A stretch of 64,000 bases of DNA, taken from Solen grandis (taxonomy: Eukaryota; Mollusca; Bivalvia; Adapedonta; Solenidae). The stretch covers positions 85,886,756-85,950,755 of the forward strand of contig CM037778.1 of the NCBI GenBank assembly GCA_021229015.1, read 5' to 3'. A model generated the notes under the pieces. The model was given only the letters and a program-made list of their open reading frames with translations, was not told where the DNA came from and did not search any database. Below, in pieces: positions 23,634-35,899 of the stretch; within the stretch, counting starts at the first letter, position 1, and each line of letters opens with the position of its first letter. The translations under genes were made by a program, and so were the position numbers.

Positions 23634-24480
23634 GGGTACATTTTTGTTGGAAACACTCTGCGAGCTGCCGCTTGGTTGCTGCCTCAAAGTCTATCAGGAG
23701 TGTGTCGGTCCCTTTTTCCTTTCCTATTTCCCGCATTTCGTTGAAAAGTTGAAAAAGCTGCAGTAAACCCTTTTTCACTTTTTCCGGGCGAAGGGAAAAC
23801 ACAAACGGATAAAATGTGTCCATCAATAAAATCCATGGAGTGTTTAAAACCTGGCTAAATATGTCTGGGCACACAAAAAAATTTCCGTCCCCCCTATAGG
23901 GTTTGGGGTTTTCTGTGCCAGATGCTGGAATTTGTTCTTGTAGCAAAATCAGCATCCTGTTTCATTCTCTGCCTCATCAACCAGTGGGAACTCCCAAAAC
24001 CATGTGCGTTTCAGCCCCTTTTTCCCCATCCAAATCTATGTCATTTTCCTGGATTTTGTACCCCCCGTCTCAAGGGCCCTCTTTCCCTGTAAAAGTGATT
24101 TTGGTGGAGGGGAAGGTTGGAAATTTCCTTTTGCAGACTTTTTTTCTGCATCTTCGTCCCATTTCTTTCTCTCAGACGGGATATGATTTCTTCATATATT
24201 GACGGAATCGGCGGTTTTGGGTTTTTTTCGCTGCCCCTTTTTGCAGAGTTTTATTTATTTCATGGCGCTTCAGTTTCCCTGTGTTCGGTGCATGATTATG
24301 GTATTGGTCACAAAACTTGGGAATGTTGTCAGCTGTTGTGATTTTAGCAGAACAGGTTCGGACCCTGGGCAGACCCAGTACACCCTTGGGTTTGGTTTTT
24401 TGGTTTTTGCCGGTATCTTTTTTCCTTGTAAACCAGCCCATCACCACCACGTTGGTTTTTTTGACAAACTGCACACTCAC
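23634..24480 (-). pseudogene. FLYWCH zinc finger plus MULE-type transposase (frameshifted)
   Basis: Minus strand. 24480-24172 shows RTCSAKITTADNI, DQYHNHAPNTGKLKRHEI and, in a neighbouring frame, GLVYKEKRY and YWVC; together these are the Tyr-Trp-Cys, Cys and His-x-His landmarks of a FLYWCH zinc finger. 23955-23634 shows GDGNFFVCPDIFSQVL, FVFSLRPEK and LIDFEAA, the DDE-core pattern of MULE transposases. Genes with this pairing are transposase-derived. At least four frame changes, mostly at homopolymers, interrupt it, so either it is dead or the local sequence is poor. GTGAAC near 23634 could be a splice donor, so the C-terminus (including the last catalytic Glu) is not seen. Confidence 0.65.
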
Positions 24481-24889
24481 TTTGCATTTTCCCCTTTTAG
24501 CTTATAATTCAGACGATGTTACTTAGTGAAATTTTTTTCAAACAAATTTAAGACCTTTACATCAGAATGTAAATTATTGTATCTGATACAGTTCAGTTCA
24601 TTTAAAGAGATATCACATTTTTAAAAATCACAATAAATTTATAACCAAAAATGTTAATTTCTTCAAATAAATTGTTTACCTTAAGTAGTAAACTGCTAAA
24701 TCAAAGGGCTTGTTTTTTATTTCTAATTCCAAATATGGACTCATAATGAACCTCATGTATATAAAGCTGTCTAAGTGAATAAAAATAAATTAAATTAAAA
24801 TTTGTTATATTTCATTCATCAAGCTGAATCTAATACTCTTTATTTTTTCTTTAAGTTATCCATCCAGATGTATACTTGTATTTGCTTAC
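24481..24889. other. Non-coding interval
   Basis: A+T-rich; possibly an intron between the candidate exon at 24890 and the FLYWCH segment. No features seen. Confidence 0.3.
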
Positions 24890-25125
24890 CTGTGCATGAC
24901 TTCCATCGATCTTTTGATCTTGTACCGAAGCGGGTACAGAATACCAATAGCCTTTATACAGTCTTTCCTCTTCATATGCCACGAAGGTTTCACATATTGC
25001 ATCCCCAACTTCCTTCGTGATGCTTTTCTGATTGTAGAAAAGTCAGATTGAGAAACAAATTGCGATCCATTTATCGGACACCATACCAAAGTACGGATTC
25101 GACATTCATCAGTGAGGCTTAATCA
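24890..25125 (-). CDS. Possible exon of unknown gene
   Basis: Minus strand, open from about 25125 to a consensus donor CAG|GTAAGC at 24890/24889. The peptide includes VWCPINGSQFVSQSDF and KASRRKLGMQYVKP; I do not recognise it. It lies upstream of, and on the same strand as, the FLYWCH/MULE segment and might be its 5' exon. No start codon or acceptor is obvious. Support is the donor and the stop-free stretch only. Confidence 0.25.
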
Positions 25126-25587
25126 ATCTTAAAAAAAAAAATCAGAAAAATAGGTTATTCAATTAAATAGGTACTGTAAAGTTATAATTTTTTTGATTTC
25201 GTGGAGGGTTTTATCCACACAAAAAAATGTCTCTTTAATAGACCTCACGTTTTCTGGAACATAGATCAACGAATAAATATACCCACGGAATTTCCTTAGG
25301 TTCATAAATAACGAAATTTAATATCAGCGAAAATCTGAGTCGTCTGAGTCGTTTGTTCAAGAAAATTATTGTCTTAATAGTGAGTTGGTCATTAGAATGA
25401 GATAGTCATTAGAATGAGATGGTCTTTAGATCAAGCGCTGGATTACAAAAAGAACAACTTCATTTCTCGTTAATTTAAATACAGATACTTATCGGTTCAA
25501 AACAAAGAAGCGGCCCGCTTTATCTATGTGTGACGATGCGTCGTCACGGGTATAAGTACAATCTCTGACAACTGCGTCAGGGAGTCG
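25126..25587. other. Non-coding interval
   Basis: Nothing recognised apart from a short duplicated GTCATTAGAATGAGATAGTC-like stretch at 25388-25426. Confidence 0.4.
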
Positions 25588-25740
25588 ACTCTTTGGCTCA
25601 GTGGTTAGAACATTGGGCTGTCAAGTCGGCGGACCGGGTTTGATTCTGGGCCGGGCCGTGTTTGTTACATATAGAAAAGAATCCGTGAAGACATGTTTTG
25701 AATTTGGTAAGTACTTATTTTTTTTAAAAAAAAGATCGAT
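25588..25740 (+). mobile_element. tRNA-derived SINE
   Basis: The A box TGGCTCAGTGGTTAGA is consensus. The B box GGTTTGATTCT follows 33 bases later. The arm between includes GGGCTGTCAAGTC, so the head resembles a tRNA with a GTC-type anticodon loop, but pairing is poor and the 3' part runs into a non-tRNA body and an A-run. It is therefore a SINE rather than a tRNA gene. Confidence 0.65.
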
Positions 25741-26199
25741 CTATTTTGCATAATAGAAAATATGAATTTTAAGGTGTGCTATTGAAATAAATCGTTGATA
25801 CACTTGAATTTTAAGACCCGATGAACTTCAGATTTCTTCTTAATGATAAAATTGACTGCTCCTTAGAGTTTCAATGAAGGCTACTGTCGCACACTACAAG
25901 TATATAACCATGTCTAATGCAGTCGACATTCCTCTCGGGTTTTCAGTTTTTACAATTATCCAGGAATTTCAATTACCCCCGTCAATCCTTAACACATCGC
26001 CATTTTAAGTTAATGTAATAATTATCGCAAACTTCAGACATACACTAGTGCAATAAAGATCAAATAAAATAGAAATTAATCAACCATACAGCAGCGCCGC
26101 CTTAAATTTTCTCTGGCGATGAATTATGAGAAAAATGCGGTGAAGCCAAACGTAAACACTTTACAAAAAGTATATAATCGACTTTTGATGAACCCGTTT
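25741..26199. other. Non-coding interval, last clean sequence before the poor region
   Basis: Nothing recognised. Confidence 0.4.
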
Positions 26200-26699
26200 T
26201 AAGTCCATCATCTTTTTGGGTTTTTGTCGTCCGTCGCGCCGAGAAAAGCCGGAGGAGGGGTCGTCAAAAAAAGTTAAATTGGTCTTTTATAGTGGTCGTA
26301 CCTCCTCCAGTGTATCGCCCATTTTTTCACCACGTTCACCCTTTAGAAAAAAAAATATGCTTAACAGGGTATTTGGAATTACCAATCTTATCTCGAAAAT
26401 TTAAAGTTGCCTTTTCCTTAACAAAAAATAAACATTTTTAGAAAAAAGGGAAAGTATCATTCACAATTTAAACAGAAAATGGTCTCAATTGTTTAAATTT
26501 TGATATTATTTTAAAAATTTAAAGTTGATGGTAATGACATGCAAAAAGGGCCAGGTGATTCGAATAAACATTCTTTTCTGAAATTTCTTGTTTGTTTTTA
26601 GCAAAATTGGCATAAAGGATGAATTATTGGGGGAAGTTAAATCAAAGAAAAACAAAAAAAAAAACCGTATACGTGCATTTATTTGAAATATCGTAAAAC

Positions 26700-27640
26700 A
26701 AGGCACGCAGTAGAGAAAACAGGGCTTTAACGGGGTTCCGAGGTTCCAGCCCAGACGGGTAATGGTCAAGCCTACCATATGGTCAATGATCTTTCACCGA
26801 CTGCGCATGCTCATGATTCAAGGGTTTAAGGTTTGAATTGTGGTAAATATCTGGGCACCGACGGCCCATGTCAGTTTAAGGTTAAGGGTTAATTGTGGCA
26901 ATGATCTGGGTCACCGATGCGCAGCTCAGATTAAGGGTTTAAGGTTGAATTAAGGATTCATTTGGGTCATTCTGCCTGTCCAGATAAAGGGTTTAAAGGT
27001 TTTGTCTACGTTACAAGTATAGACCTTCGTTTCGATAAATTTAGCGCGTTAGATAAGGATCATTTTTTTTCGAATCATGGATGGTTACCCGAAATGTTAT
27101 CCAGGAATTTATCCCCAGTTAGGGGAAAACCCTTTTATATCTCTAAAACACGACTTCTTCGAATTATACAAGGTCGCCTTATTCATTCTTGTCAGAGTCG
27201 ACTCAAAAGGGGGGGAAAAATCGACAAAGGAATATTTAAAAACGCCCTCAAATACTTTTACGATTTTTAAAATTGTTTTTGCCAAATTTGGGAAAAAAAC
27301 ATTCTATAGCATCAATATCGTTGTTTTGAAGCAAAAAATGTTTGAAGGAATACTTGCCACAATACAATGTTTAAACATTATTTGACTTAAAAAGGGGTGG
27401 CTGTTTCAAAAATATTTGGGGGATACCGCCATACAGTTAACAGTAGAGTTAACCCTGGCATTTGTAAGAGAGTGTGGCCCAGATGATTAGGTCACCGACT
27501 ACGCAAGCTATGTTTCATAAACAGGAGATGTCACCGGTCTTTGGTAGTCAAAACATCAACCGCGCAAAATTAAAAGGTTTACTCTGCGCATGCTCAGTTT
27601 GGGTTCAAGGTAAATTTTGTTAAACCTCATAGAACATCTA
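26700..27640 (+). repeat. Left inverted end of the Polinton with subterminal tandem repeats
   Basis: A unit of about 56-61 bp containing GTCACCGACTGCGCATGCTC followed by AAGGGTTTAAGGTTGAATT recurs at about 26795, 26856, 26912 and 26968, with further partial copies near 27500 and 27590. The inverted counterpart is at 41760-42430. Tandem repeats within terminal inverted repeats are common in Polintons. Confidence 0.75.
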
Positions 27641-28140
27641 CACACCATGACAAGTTTTGGGTTTTGGAAATTTTGGATTGAATTTTAAGTGAAAAACTTT
27701 ATTGTATTAATATTTTTTATTTAAATTTCTAAAAAAATTTTTTTTTTAAAGAATGAAACTCTGTCACCCTTTTTTAAATTAATTAGATTTGCTCTTTTTT
27801 TCACCCCTTTTTAAAACTTTTCGTTCAATGATAAAAGAGAGTGGAAAACCCCTGGCAGTGAGACACCAACCCCCGCTCCAAAGTTGGGCGTTGTGGGACA
27901 ACGCACTCAAACATCCCTCCAGGCGACTCTAAAAGCGTAGAGAGGTCATAAGAGGCATGACCCCGCGTTCAGACGGAGTTTTTACACTTCCTCCATCATT
28001 GTATAGAACTAATCAATGAATTTTTTTTTCAAATTTATTCGAGTTTGATTTAAATAAATGCTCTCCGTAAAAAATAGTGAAGGTTTTACCACATTTTTAA
28101 AAAAAAATGTTTATGATTTTTTTCTAAAACTTTCACTCAT

Positions 28141-28310
28141 TCAGGGCCCCCGTGGTTCAGTGGCAGTACCAAATACGGATCCAAAGGGTTGGGTTTCGAA
28201 CCCCGTTGGAGGCAAGAATTCTTCATGACCTTCCCAGGCGCAAATACGGGTCCAAACCAGGAAACTCGAAGGGTTTAAATATAAGTTGTAAGAACTTTTT
28301 TCCCCCAATC
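28141..28310 (+). mobile_element. tRNA-derived SINE, copy 2 of the shared family
   Basis: The A box TGGTTCAGTGG is consensus (28153-28163). The B box GGGTTTCGAACCCC (28191-28204) has one extra T, likely a homopolymer error. The body matches the SINE at 23205 over CTTCCCAGGCGCAAAT. It is inserted within the Polinton. Confidence 0.7.
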
Positions 28311-30399
28311 GACGAAAAATAAATAAGTCTAAACTAACTAAATTCATTCTTTTGCTCCCCTGTCCCTCTCTCCCGTTATCTTTTGATCTTATTTTAAAGT
28401 GATTTTTGAGACACACCCACTACAAATTAAAGGGAGGGTGTTCTAACCCGGCTGTGGACAAGTTTCTATCTTTACGGTGACCATCAGTAACTACCCAAAG
28501 GGCCCTTTTCCCCCTAAATATCCACCCTTTATATTTAAATTTCCCCAGAAAGCGCGCGCGATTTTACTAAAATTTAAAAAATTTTTGGTAACTCGATCAT
28601 CCCCTTTAAATTATAAACCAAATTTAATACGACTCAAAAACACAAAATTTAAAAGGGAGAAAGCCAAAACCTGCTTGAACAATCATGGGACAAGTGACTT
28701 GGTGTATGTTTTTTTACAAAAAAAAAAATGCTTTGTTTTTATCTCGTAGTGCTAAAGACAAACCGTGAAATTTTAAATTTCAATAAACATTGATTATTTA
28801 CATAACCTTTTTTAAAGGTGACGTTCAAGCAAAAAAGGTCAGTTCCCCTTATTGTCAAGGTGATATAACAGTTTTTTAATTTTTGGGGGGAAAAAAAGTT
28901 TGATTACTCAACAAAAACAAAGCACAAACAAAGTCATGGCCACAGTATTTTTTTTCTCATAAAAAAATTTGAGGGTAACTTGAAAAAAAAAAATAAAAGA
29001 ACAAGAAATTTGTAATACTTTCTTGAACTTTGTAGTCATGCAAAGCAACAAAAACCTTTAAACAAAGATTAATGGAGACAAAGTAAAATTTGGGAGTAAA
29101 AAAATTTTTTTTTTAAAACTTGAGTAGTCTCCTTTGATTTTTTGTAGGGGGATTTTTTTTATTTAAATAAAGGTATGCCTTTTAAAAAGAAAAACCCCAT
29201 AATAAAAATGCTTTAAAAGATTTTATGTTGTACTGTTACACACACACACACAACACCACACACACGTCATGAAATAAAAAGGGAGAGATAGAAGTGAATT
29301 TGTGGTCCTAAAAAGGCCCGGATTTTCCCGGGAAAAATCAAGGATTGATGGGGTTTATGGGGAAATTTTTTTATCACAATTTTCTTTCCCATAATGTCGC
29401 AATTGTGCGTTGCCCCTTTTCTAAAAAAACACACAGCACTTCTGCATTTATATAGAAAGGCCCACACTCAGAACACCCCGTTCATTACTGGATTCAATTA
29501 AAAATGATTACAGCTTTAGCATTTTCCACACGTTTTGGGAAAATAAAGGGTGTTTTTACTTTGATAGTACGCCCCTGAATTAAATCGACTCTTATGAGAA
29601 ACCATTACTTTTTCACATAATATATCACACAAATGCAACAAACTACCCTTAATACAAAGTTTATACTGGAGACATGATTTGAAATTTTTGGGGTTTTAAA
29701 AAAAAATTTTTTTAATTATTGTAGCTCTTTTTCTTCTGTAATTTGAGTCGTTTATTCGAATTTATTAAGCATGTACGTATTTTACTATTAAATACAAATC
29801 CACACAACACCGCTAGTGAATGAAAAGAACGCAATAAAAGGTATCTATTTGCCACTCACCATGTGTTTATAGGAGAAAAAGATAAAATTTTCACCCAAAT
29901 TTGGGATTAGTGAGTTTAAACGCAAATCAGTAAGCGTGTTTTGGTATTTCCAACAGTTTAAAAAAAAGGGTGAAAATACTCGTTGCAACAGTATTTCTTT
30001 TCCCAACCCAACTCGAAAAGCAAAATTTTTTTTTTCCATTTTTTCAACAAAGATATTCAAGAAAAAAACACATTTTTTTTCTAAAACTAGATTTTATTTT
30101 AAAACAAGGAAAGTACACAACAAATACACAACAGTAAAAAATAAGAAAAATTTCACTATGCAATGCAACTTAATTAAAAAAAAATTTTTGGGGAAAATAA
30201 AAACAAATAAACAAAAACAAAACAGAAAACAAGAGTGGTAAAAAAACGACAATCAGCAAGATTTTAAAAAAATTCTGTAAGCCAAAGCAATCTGGAAATT
30301 GCAAAAAATCACAAACAAAATATGGAATCATTTCGAATCCATCATTGTAGAGATTCGTAGTTTAAAATGTGGTTGAAATTTCAGTAATAATTCTTTTTT
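28311..30399. other. Polinton left non-coding part
   Basis: A+T- and homopolymer-rich, with a CA microsatellite at about 29239-29267. No gene is recognised on either strand. Confidence 0.4.
29239..29267 (+). repeat. (CA)n microsatellite
   Basis: Short interrupted CA repeat. Confidence 0.85.
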
Positions 30400-30449
30400 T
30401 ACTACGTCGTGAAAGCCTTTACACCGTTTTCATTCATTTCTCTACCGTC

Positions 30450-32720
30450 TTTGTATAAATAAAACTATATTTTTTGGGCCCAAAAGCTACAAACTCTTTT
30501 AAAAAATTCCCCCAAATTTCGTCTTTCATTACACCCACTTTTTTTCTTTACGTTATGCGAAGGGGGTGGTTTGTAGGATTTTTAAATGCCAATAAGTGAA
30601 TATCGCTCAATCTCTATAAAAACCCTTCTTGCCCACAAAAACTGAAACTACCCGTGTGGGTCGCTAACAAGTTAAAATTATCTTGATTTTCGGGTTTCAA
30701 GGTTGTATAAAATTGTACATAAGATTTGGCAAAATCAAATATCACACCCCAAAACACGGGCTGAAAAAAGTAACTTTGGTAAATTTAACACTCAACACCA
30801 ACGAGATCTTCGCTGAAAAAGTTCATCTTGGAACGGGGGCCTAGCAGCATTTTTCGCATTTTTTTCTCGGTAGTCCCAACTTGATACCACAATTCGCGAC
30901 AGTTTTGCAACGTCTTCCCTGAAAAACAGAAATAACAAAATAAATAAAAGGAAGAACTAGTAATTTTTCCTGTACTTTTAATAATGCTCAAAGAAAAAAG
31001 TTCTTGTTAAAAAATAAAACAATTTCTTTGTAACAAAAACTGTTGCTTAGCGTTTGAAGTGAAAGAATACTAAAAATTTAAAAAAATTTGTCACAAAAAA
31101 GAAGTACACAAAAAAAAAAAACAAATTACCGAAATAGCATTATTCATCAGTTTGTAAAAAACTTTTTCAAACTGTTTGACCCACTTTCCGCATTCAGTGT
31201 TAAAGTCAAGTAGGATTTAATTTTGGCTTGATGAAACGCAGTACCTGGGACTTTTTGATTCGCATCCCAAAAGTTGTAGGTAAGCTAAAGTGTGCGAAAA
31301 TGTACCACATAATTTCTTTTCATTCAAAGACAAACCATTTTTCTCTACTTTTGATCGCTGGGGTGAAAACCAGTTTATGTTCGCCCCATGCAGTTTTTTC
31401 CATAGGTGTTGAAGTTTGGCGATAAATCGTTATGTCACATGCTTTTTTCTGGACAGAGAGGTAACGTTGGTGAAATCAGTAAGATGAAGGGTATTCTAAC
31501 GATACTTCAAAGTGTATCCAAAATCACGTTTTTTCCACGAAGGATATTTAGTGCAATTTCTTGTCACTAAGCCCCCAAAAAATCAAGCAAGGAAATGTTG
31601 CCCCCATACACCATCCGAAATATAAAAAAATGTTATGACATACGATAATAGGGGCTAAGTAACTAACTATTTACTGGGTATTATAGATACCAAAAATGTT
31701 CTAATATTTATAATATTATTTAATCAACATCCCCTGTTTTCTAAAGTTATATGGAAAAAATTATTATTAAGAAATAAAAGAATTAAAAATTAATATATTT
31801 TATTTTAATTATTTTAAGTATAATTGGGGGTAGGCGGTGGTTCTACCCGGGGTCCCTCGTATATCGGGGTCTTCCCCCCACCGAAATTAGTGGACGTCGT
31901 ATATGATTGAAATTTAAGCGGGGACGGAAAACCCCCAATAAATAACAATAAAAATTTTAAAAGTAATAAAAATTTTATAACCGTATAAATTATTCGGCTT
32001 GTACGGTATAACTTGTTGTTTTGGTTATCATATCCTTTCAAGTATGATTATTAGCGTTTTCAATCGATTGACACTTGGACACCCGCCCGACCCCGTTCAA
32101 TAAAAAACACCATATCAATATCAGTGGCTTCCCAGTTTCATCCCATCATTTTTAAACATGCACTCCATGACAAACCGGGGTCACCGTAATAGGGGCTGAT
32201 CAGATTGTATTTGTCAAACACACATTTCTAAACCTTCAAACACCATGCGAAAGAATACATCTTTTTTAACATAGAAAACCAGGTAATCTTCCAGTGTGTT
32301 CATGCATAAAGTTAAATACATTACACCAGTTATAATCTTTTCAATATTGTTTTTTGGTCAAGCTAATAAATGCACACTGGTGGAGAGGGGTTTTTCTTTT
32401 AAACGTTCCATAGAATCCATATATTGAAAAGGGAAAACCCCCCTTTCCTAAATAAAAATTTTGCATGTGTTTGTTGGGGAAGTCTTCAAAAAAATTTTTA
32501 AACTTTTGGTTGCCCCCCAAATTAATTTTCTACAATTTGCTAAGCTTGGTTCAGAATTGTAAACTGTCAAAAATTTTTAAAAAAGATCATAAAACAAAAG
32601 AAATTTTTCCCCCATTTGTTAAAGCATCTTTTATATTTCTTTTGAAAAGTCCCAAAACTGCAATAAAGGGGGTGTACCCGTAAATTATTGGGGTAAAACT
32701 CCCTTTGTTTACAGGAAAAG
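30450..32720 (-). pseudogene. Polinton protein-primed DNA polymerase B (fragmented)
   Basis: Minus strand, N to C: DSLQF near 32570, an FPFQYMDSMERL-like stretch split across frames near 32430, GLSWSACLKM near 32150-32180, IDMVFFIE near 32120, MKGYDNQNNKLYRTSRIIY at 32041, GGFPSPLKF near 31930, then SGKTLQNCRE near 30910, TTEKKMRKMLLG and FFSEDLVGVE near 30830, and FWGVIFDFAKSYV near 30730. Their order and spacing match the exonuclease-to-palm layout of Polinton polymerases. At about 30648-30662 the palm metal-binding motif reads THTGS, so the usual acidic residues are not intact. About 750 bp between 30990 and 31810 shows little recognisable coding. At least eight frame changes are present. 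Confidence 0.8.
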
Positions 32721-33149
32721 AAAACTTTGTCACAATAAACCCCTGTTGATTTAGGTGTCGTAAATTAAAAAATTTTTTAATTTTTAAAACCTTTTTTTTA
32801 AAAAAAACCCTTTTTTTTTTAAAACCCCCCCCCCCCCCTTAAATTCAAAGGTTATAGTTTCCAAAAATAGAATTTATGTGTTCTTGTTCTTAAATCAAAA
32901 ATGTAGAAATTGTTTGAAGCACTGCCAACAATGACACCGTAGTTGGTATACGGAGTTTTCACATACCACTTTTAAACCCAAAGCCATGGTGTTTGTTTAG
33001 CCACATGTTTTTTACTTGATTGGGTAATTAAAACCAAAGCAGCATAGAAATAGGTACACAAACGTTTTTTCAAAAAGCTTGAAAAAAAATTGCACCGGGT
33101 TGGGGAAAATTCCCCCTTTTGTGGCCCTTTGGGGGAACAATATCCCTGA

Positions 33150-33398
33150 TTACAATAAATCTTGTTTTAAACCATGAAGACAAAAGGAAAAAAATATTTC
33201 GCTGTTTGAGTTTTGGGTTTCTGTAAGGAATTTATTAAATTCTGTATCAAACAAAAATTGGGGTTTTTCAACTTGTAAAAACAACAGTTTAACAGGTAAA
33301 AACCTCCTTTTTGTTTTTGTTATTCCAGGGGAAATATTTCTTTGCCAAAACCCAAAAACGTTCTGAAATATTGGTTCTGTTGTTAAAAATTTGTCCAT
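33150..33398 (-). pseudogene. Possible upstream part of the PolB gene
   Basis: An 82-codon stop-free stretch just upstream of the recognised polymerase, same strand. I see no family motif in it; position alone suggests the polymerase N-terminal region. Confidence 0.25.
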
Positions 33399-34329
33399 TT
33401 TAGAAATAGAAAAGGGTAAGAAATATCAACATGTGAGTTCATGTTCATTGCTAAATCATTACATTTTTTTGTTTTAAAACTTGGGTGTAAACACCCAAAA
33501 CACCCCAAAAAAACATTCTGATCCATTCCTTATTTTAAAAATTATGACGTTTTTGTAAGTTTTAGGTAAGGAAATAATACTGGATTTCAACGGGTAATTC
33601 ATGTTTTATTTCAAGATGTAGTACTTCTTAACCCCCAAACCCAGATCCATTGCGCAAAAAATTCCTCTGGCTTTTGATAATTTTCTGTACGTTTCATTAA
33701 ATCATTTGTGTACTTTTCTGGTTTTTAACAATACATATTCTATTCTGAACCATGGCTAGTACAGTATTACCCCATCGGAGGTCAACCTTCTAACTCTATT
33801 TTGCCATTTTAAATACCATTTAATACTTTTTGAGTACTCTAGAAAAGGGGTATTCATGGATAAGAGGAGAGTGTTAGCTAAAAATCCAAGTAAATCATTT
33901 GTTCTATCCCTGGGGTTCGTGGGGCAATTTCAGCCTTTTATTTAATGCACTGTAATGGTGGGTTCTTTTATCACTTTCCCGAATGCTGATGTAATGAGTT
34001 CTTTGTTATTATTAGGCTGGTTTGATGGGTGGTTTAAGGGTTTTGGTATTAAAAACTGAGTGTACAAGTCTTCATAATTTTCAAACTAAAGCGGCAATGT
34101 TTAATTTGAAATTTTTTAGTATTTACCCAGCCGTCTTCAAGTGCTTTTTAAACGGTCTTTTCTTCTAAATTTTTTACTACAAATAAACACTCCACAAAAA
34201 CGTAGGAAGCCGATGTCGATTCGGGTTTTTTTTTTGTGTTAAAACATTTTACAATAGATCACATGTATATTTTTTTTTTCTCACCATCACCCACGATTCA
34301 TTTCTTTTTCGTCAGCACTACCCCAAACG

Positions 34330-35651
34330 GCGAATTTTCCATGTTTTTCGTTGGTGGTTGTGGAAATAATAAAGTTCATCTTCTATAAAATTTTTACTAA
34401 ATATTAATCCAACAATGGTTGGTTTGTCTGGTTTTTTTCGACCTAGTAACTTTTGACTCACCTTGTTTGTTTGGGTCAACCTTTTTGTTCGACCTTTTAC
34501 TTTTTTAGTGTGGAGGTGTGATGTTCTACCCGAATTTTTCGCCGAATCGTTTTGGGGGTTGCCCTTTGATTCCGCTCTATCAGTAGGTTGACGGTGGTTA
34601 CCTGAGCGCTTAGTTTTAAAACTTGGGGAAAATGTTTGCTTTAGAATTTTATTTGAAATAATGGTAAAATTTTGTTACAAACTCTGGGCTTTTCAATTAT
34701 TTCTTTATTTTTTTTCAATGTTTTCTGTGTGTATTTTTTGTTTTCGGGGGTTTTTCGGTTGTACGTTTTTTCACTGTTTCAATTTTCCTCCATCATTTTT
34801 CATACTTCGTTCGATACTAATTCTTTTCTTTGCCTTATAATTCTTTTCCCAAAAAAATTTAATTAATAAAAAAAATTTTTTCAAATATTTGTAAGGGTTC
34901 CTTTTCTTCTTTTTGGGTGGCACATCTTAGCGAAAAATGTTCAAAGGGCAATTTATAACGTTGAAACTTTTTTTTATCCCCCTCAGTAAAGACGTCCCAT
35001 GAATGACGGATACAATTGCACAAGGATTGAAGTTGTGTTTTGTCATAGTCTTTACAATGCGATTTGTTGTTTTTTTGTTGGGGCGATTAAAAGTAAAATA
35101 AAAATCCTTTTTTTTTCTTGACAACCACATTCATTTTTTGGGGATAAATATGCTGACAACTTGTCCTGGCAAAATGTGACTTCGAAGAATACTCAGGGTT
35201 CTGGGGGACAATTCAATCAAGATGTTGCGTACTTTCTTGTGTTGCCTTTTTAAAACATCCATGAAAAAGTGTGTGTTGGGAAGGGAACAACGTCTAGCAA
35301 ATTTATTTATTTGTTTTTCATTTCCGTCTTTTTTTAAATAAAATAAAATAAGTCGAAAATGATTAAAAACCATCAGGGACCCCAAAAGGGGTCCCTTAAT
35401 AAAAAGGCTCTTAATAGATTTTGTTTGGAAATCCAGGCAAACAATCTAATATACAAACTGTAAGCAAATTGTATCATAACGTTAATTAAACAAAAATACG
35501 AGTAAAAAACCCTTTGGTCTTTGGGCTGAGGTTTGCATTTGGTTTTTCGGTGGAAAAACACAACATTTGACATCAATTCAGTTTTGATTGGGGACAATTT
35601 AAGAAAAATATTATTTAGAAATGAGCTTTCTTTATGCCTTTTTGTTAACAA
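34330..35651 (-). pseudogene. Unassigned Polinton coding-like block
   Basis: On the minus strand, between the ATPase and polymerase, there are long stop-free stretches in alternating frames: 35651-35373, 35385-35131, 35130-34927 and a Lys/Arg-rich part near 34660-34330 (KKPDKPTIVGLIFSKNFIED). Polintons usually have small capsid, protease and unknown genes, and one or more may be here, but I see no decisive motif. Confidence 0.35.
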
Positions 35652-35899
35652 AAAATCAGAAACCCCCGATAAATTTATTTCAACCGTGCCCCCTTGTCGG
35701 TAATAAAACGCAAAGTATATACTTAAGTTACGAATTAGATGGTACGCTTTGCACCCGGGAAGTTTAATTTACCTTATTCCAAATTTTTTTTTCCCAAAAT
35801 CGAAAAAATTCGGCTTTTTGGAAGGATTTTTTCCCCTTGTTTGCATAGAAACTTTTAAAGGGGAACCAGGAACTTTTTTAGAATTTAGTTGCACAGGGT

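Noticed and set aside
23903..24526. Plus-strand open frames opposite the FLYWCH/MULE segment
   Set aside because: Antisense shadows; the minus strand carries the recognisable motifs.
25588..25665. tRNA gene
   Set aside because: A and B boxes are good but the acceptor and anticodon stems do not pair and a non-tRNA body follows; treated as a SINE.
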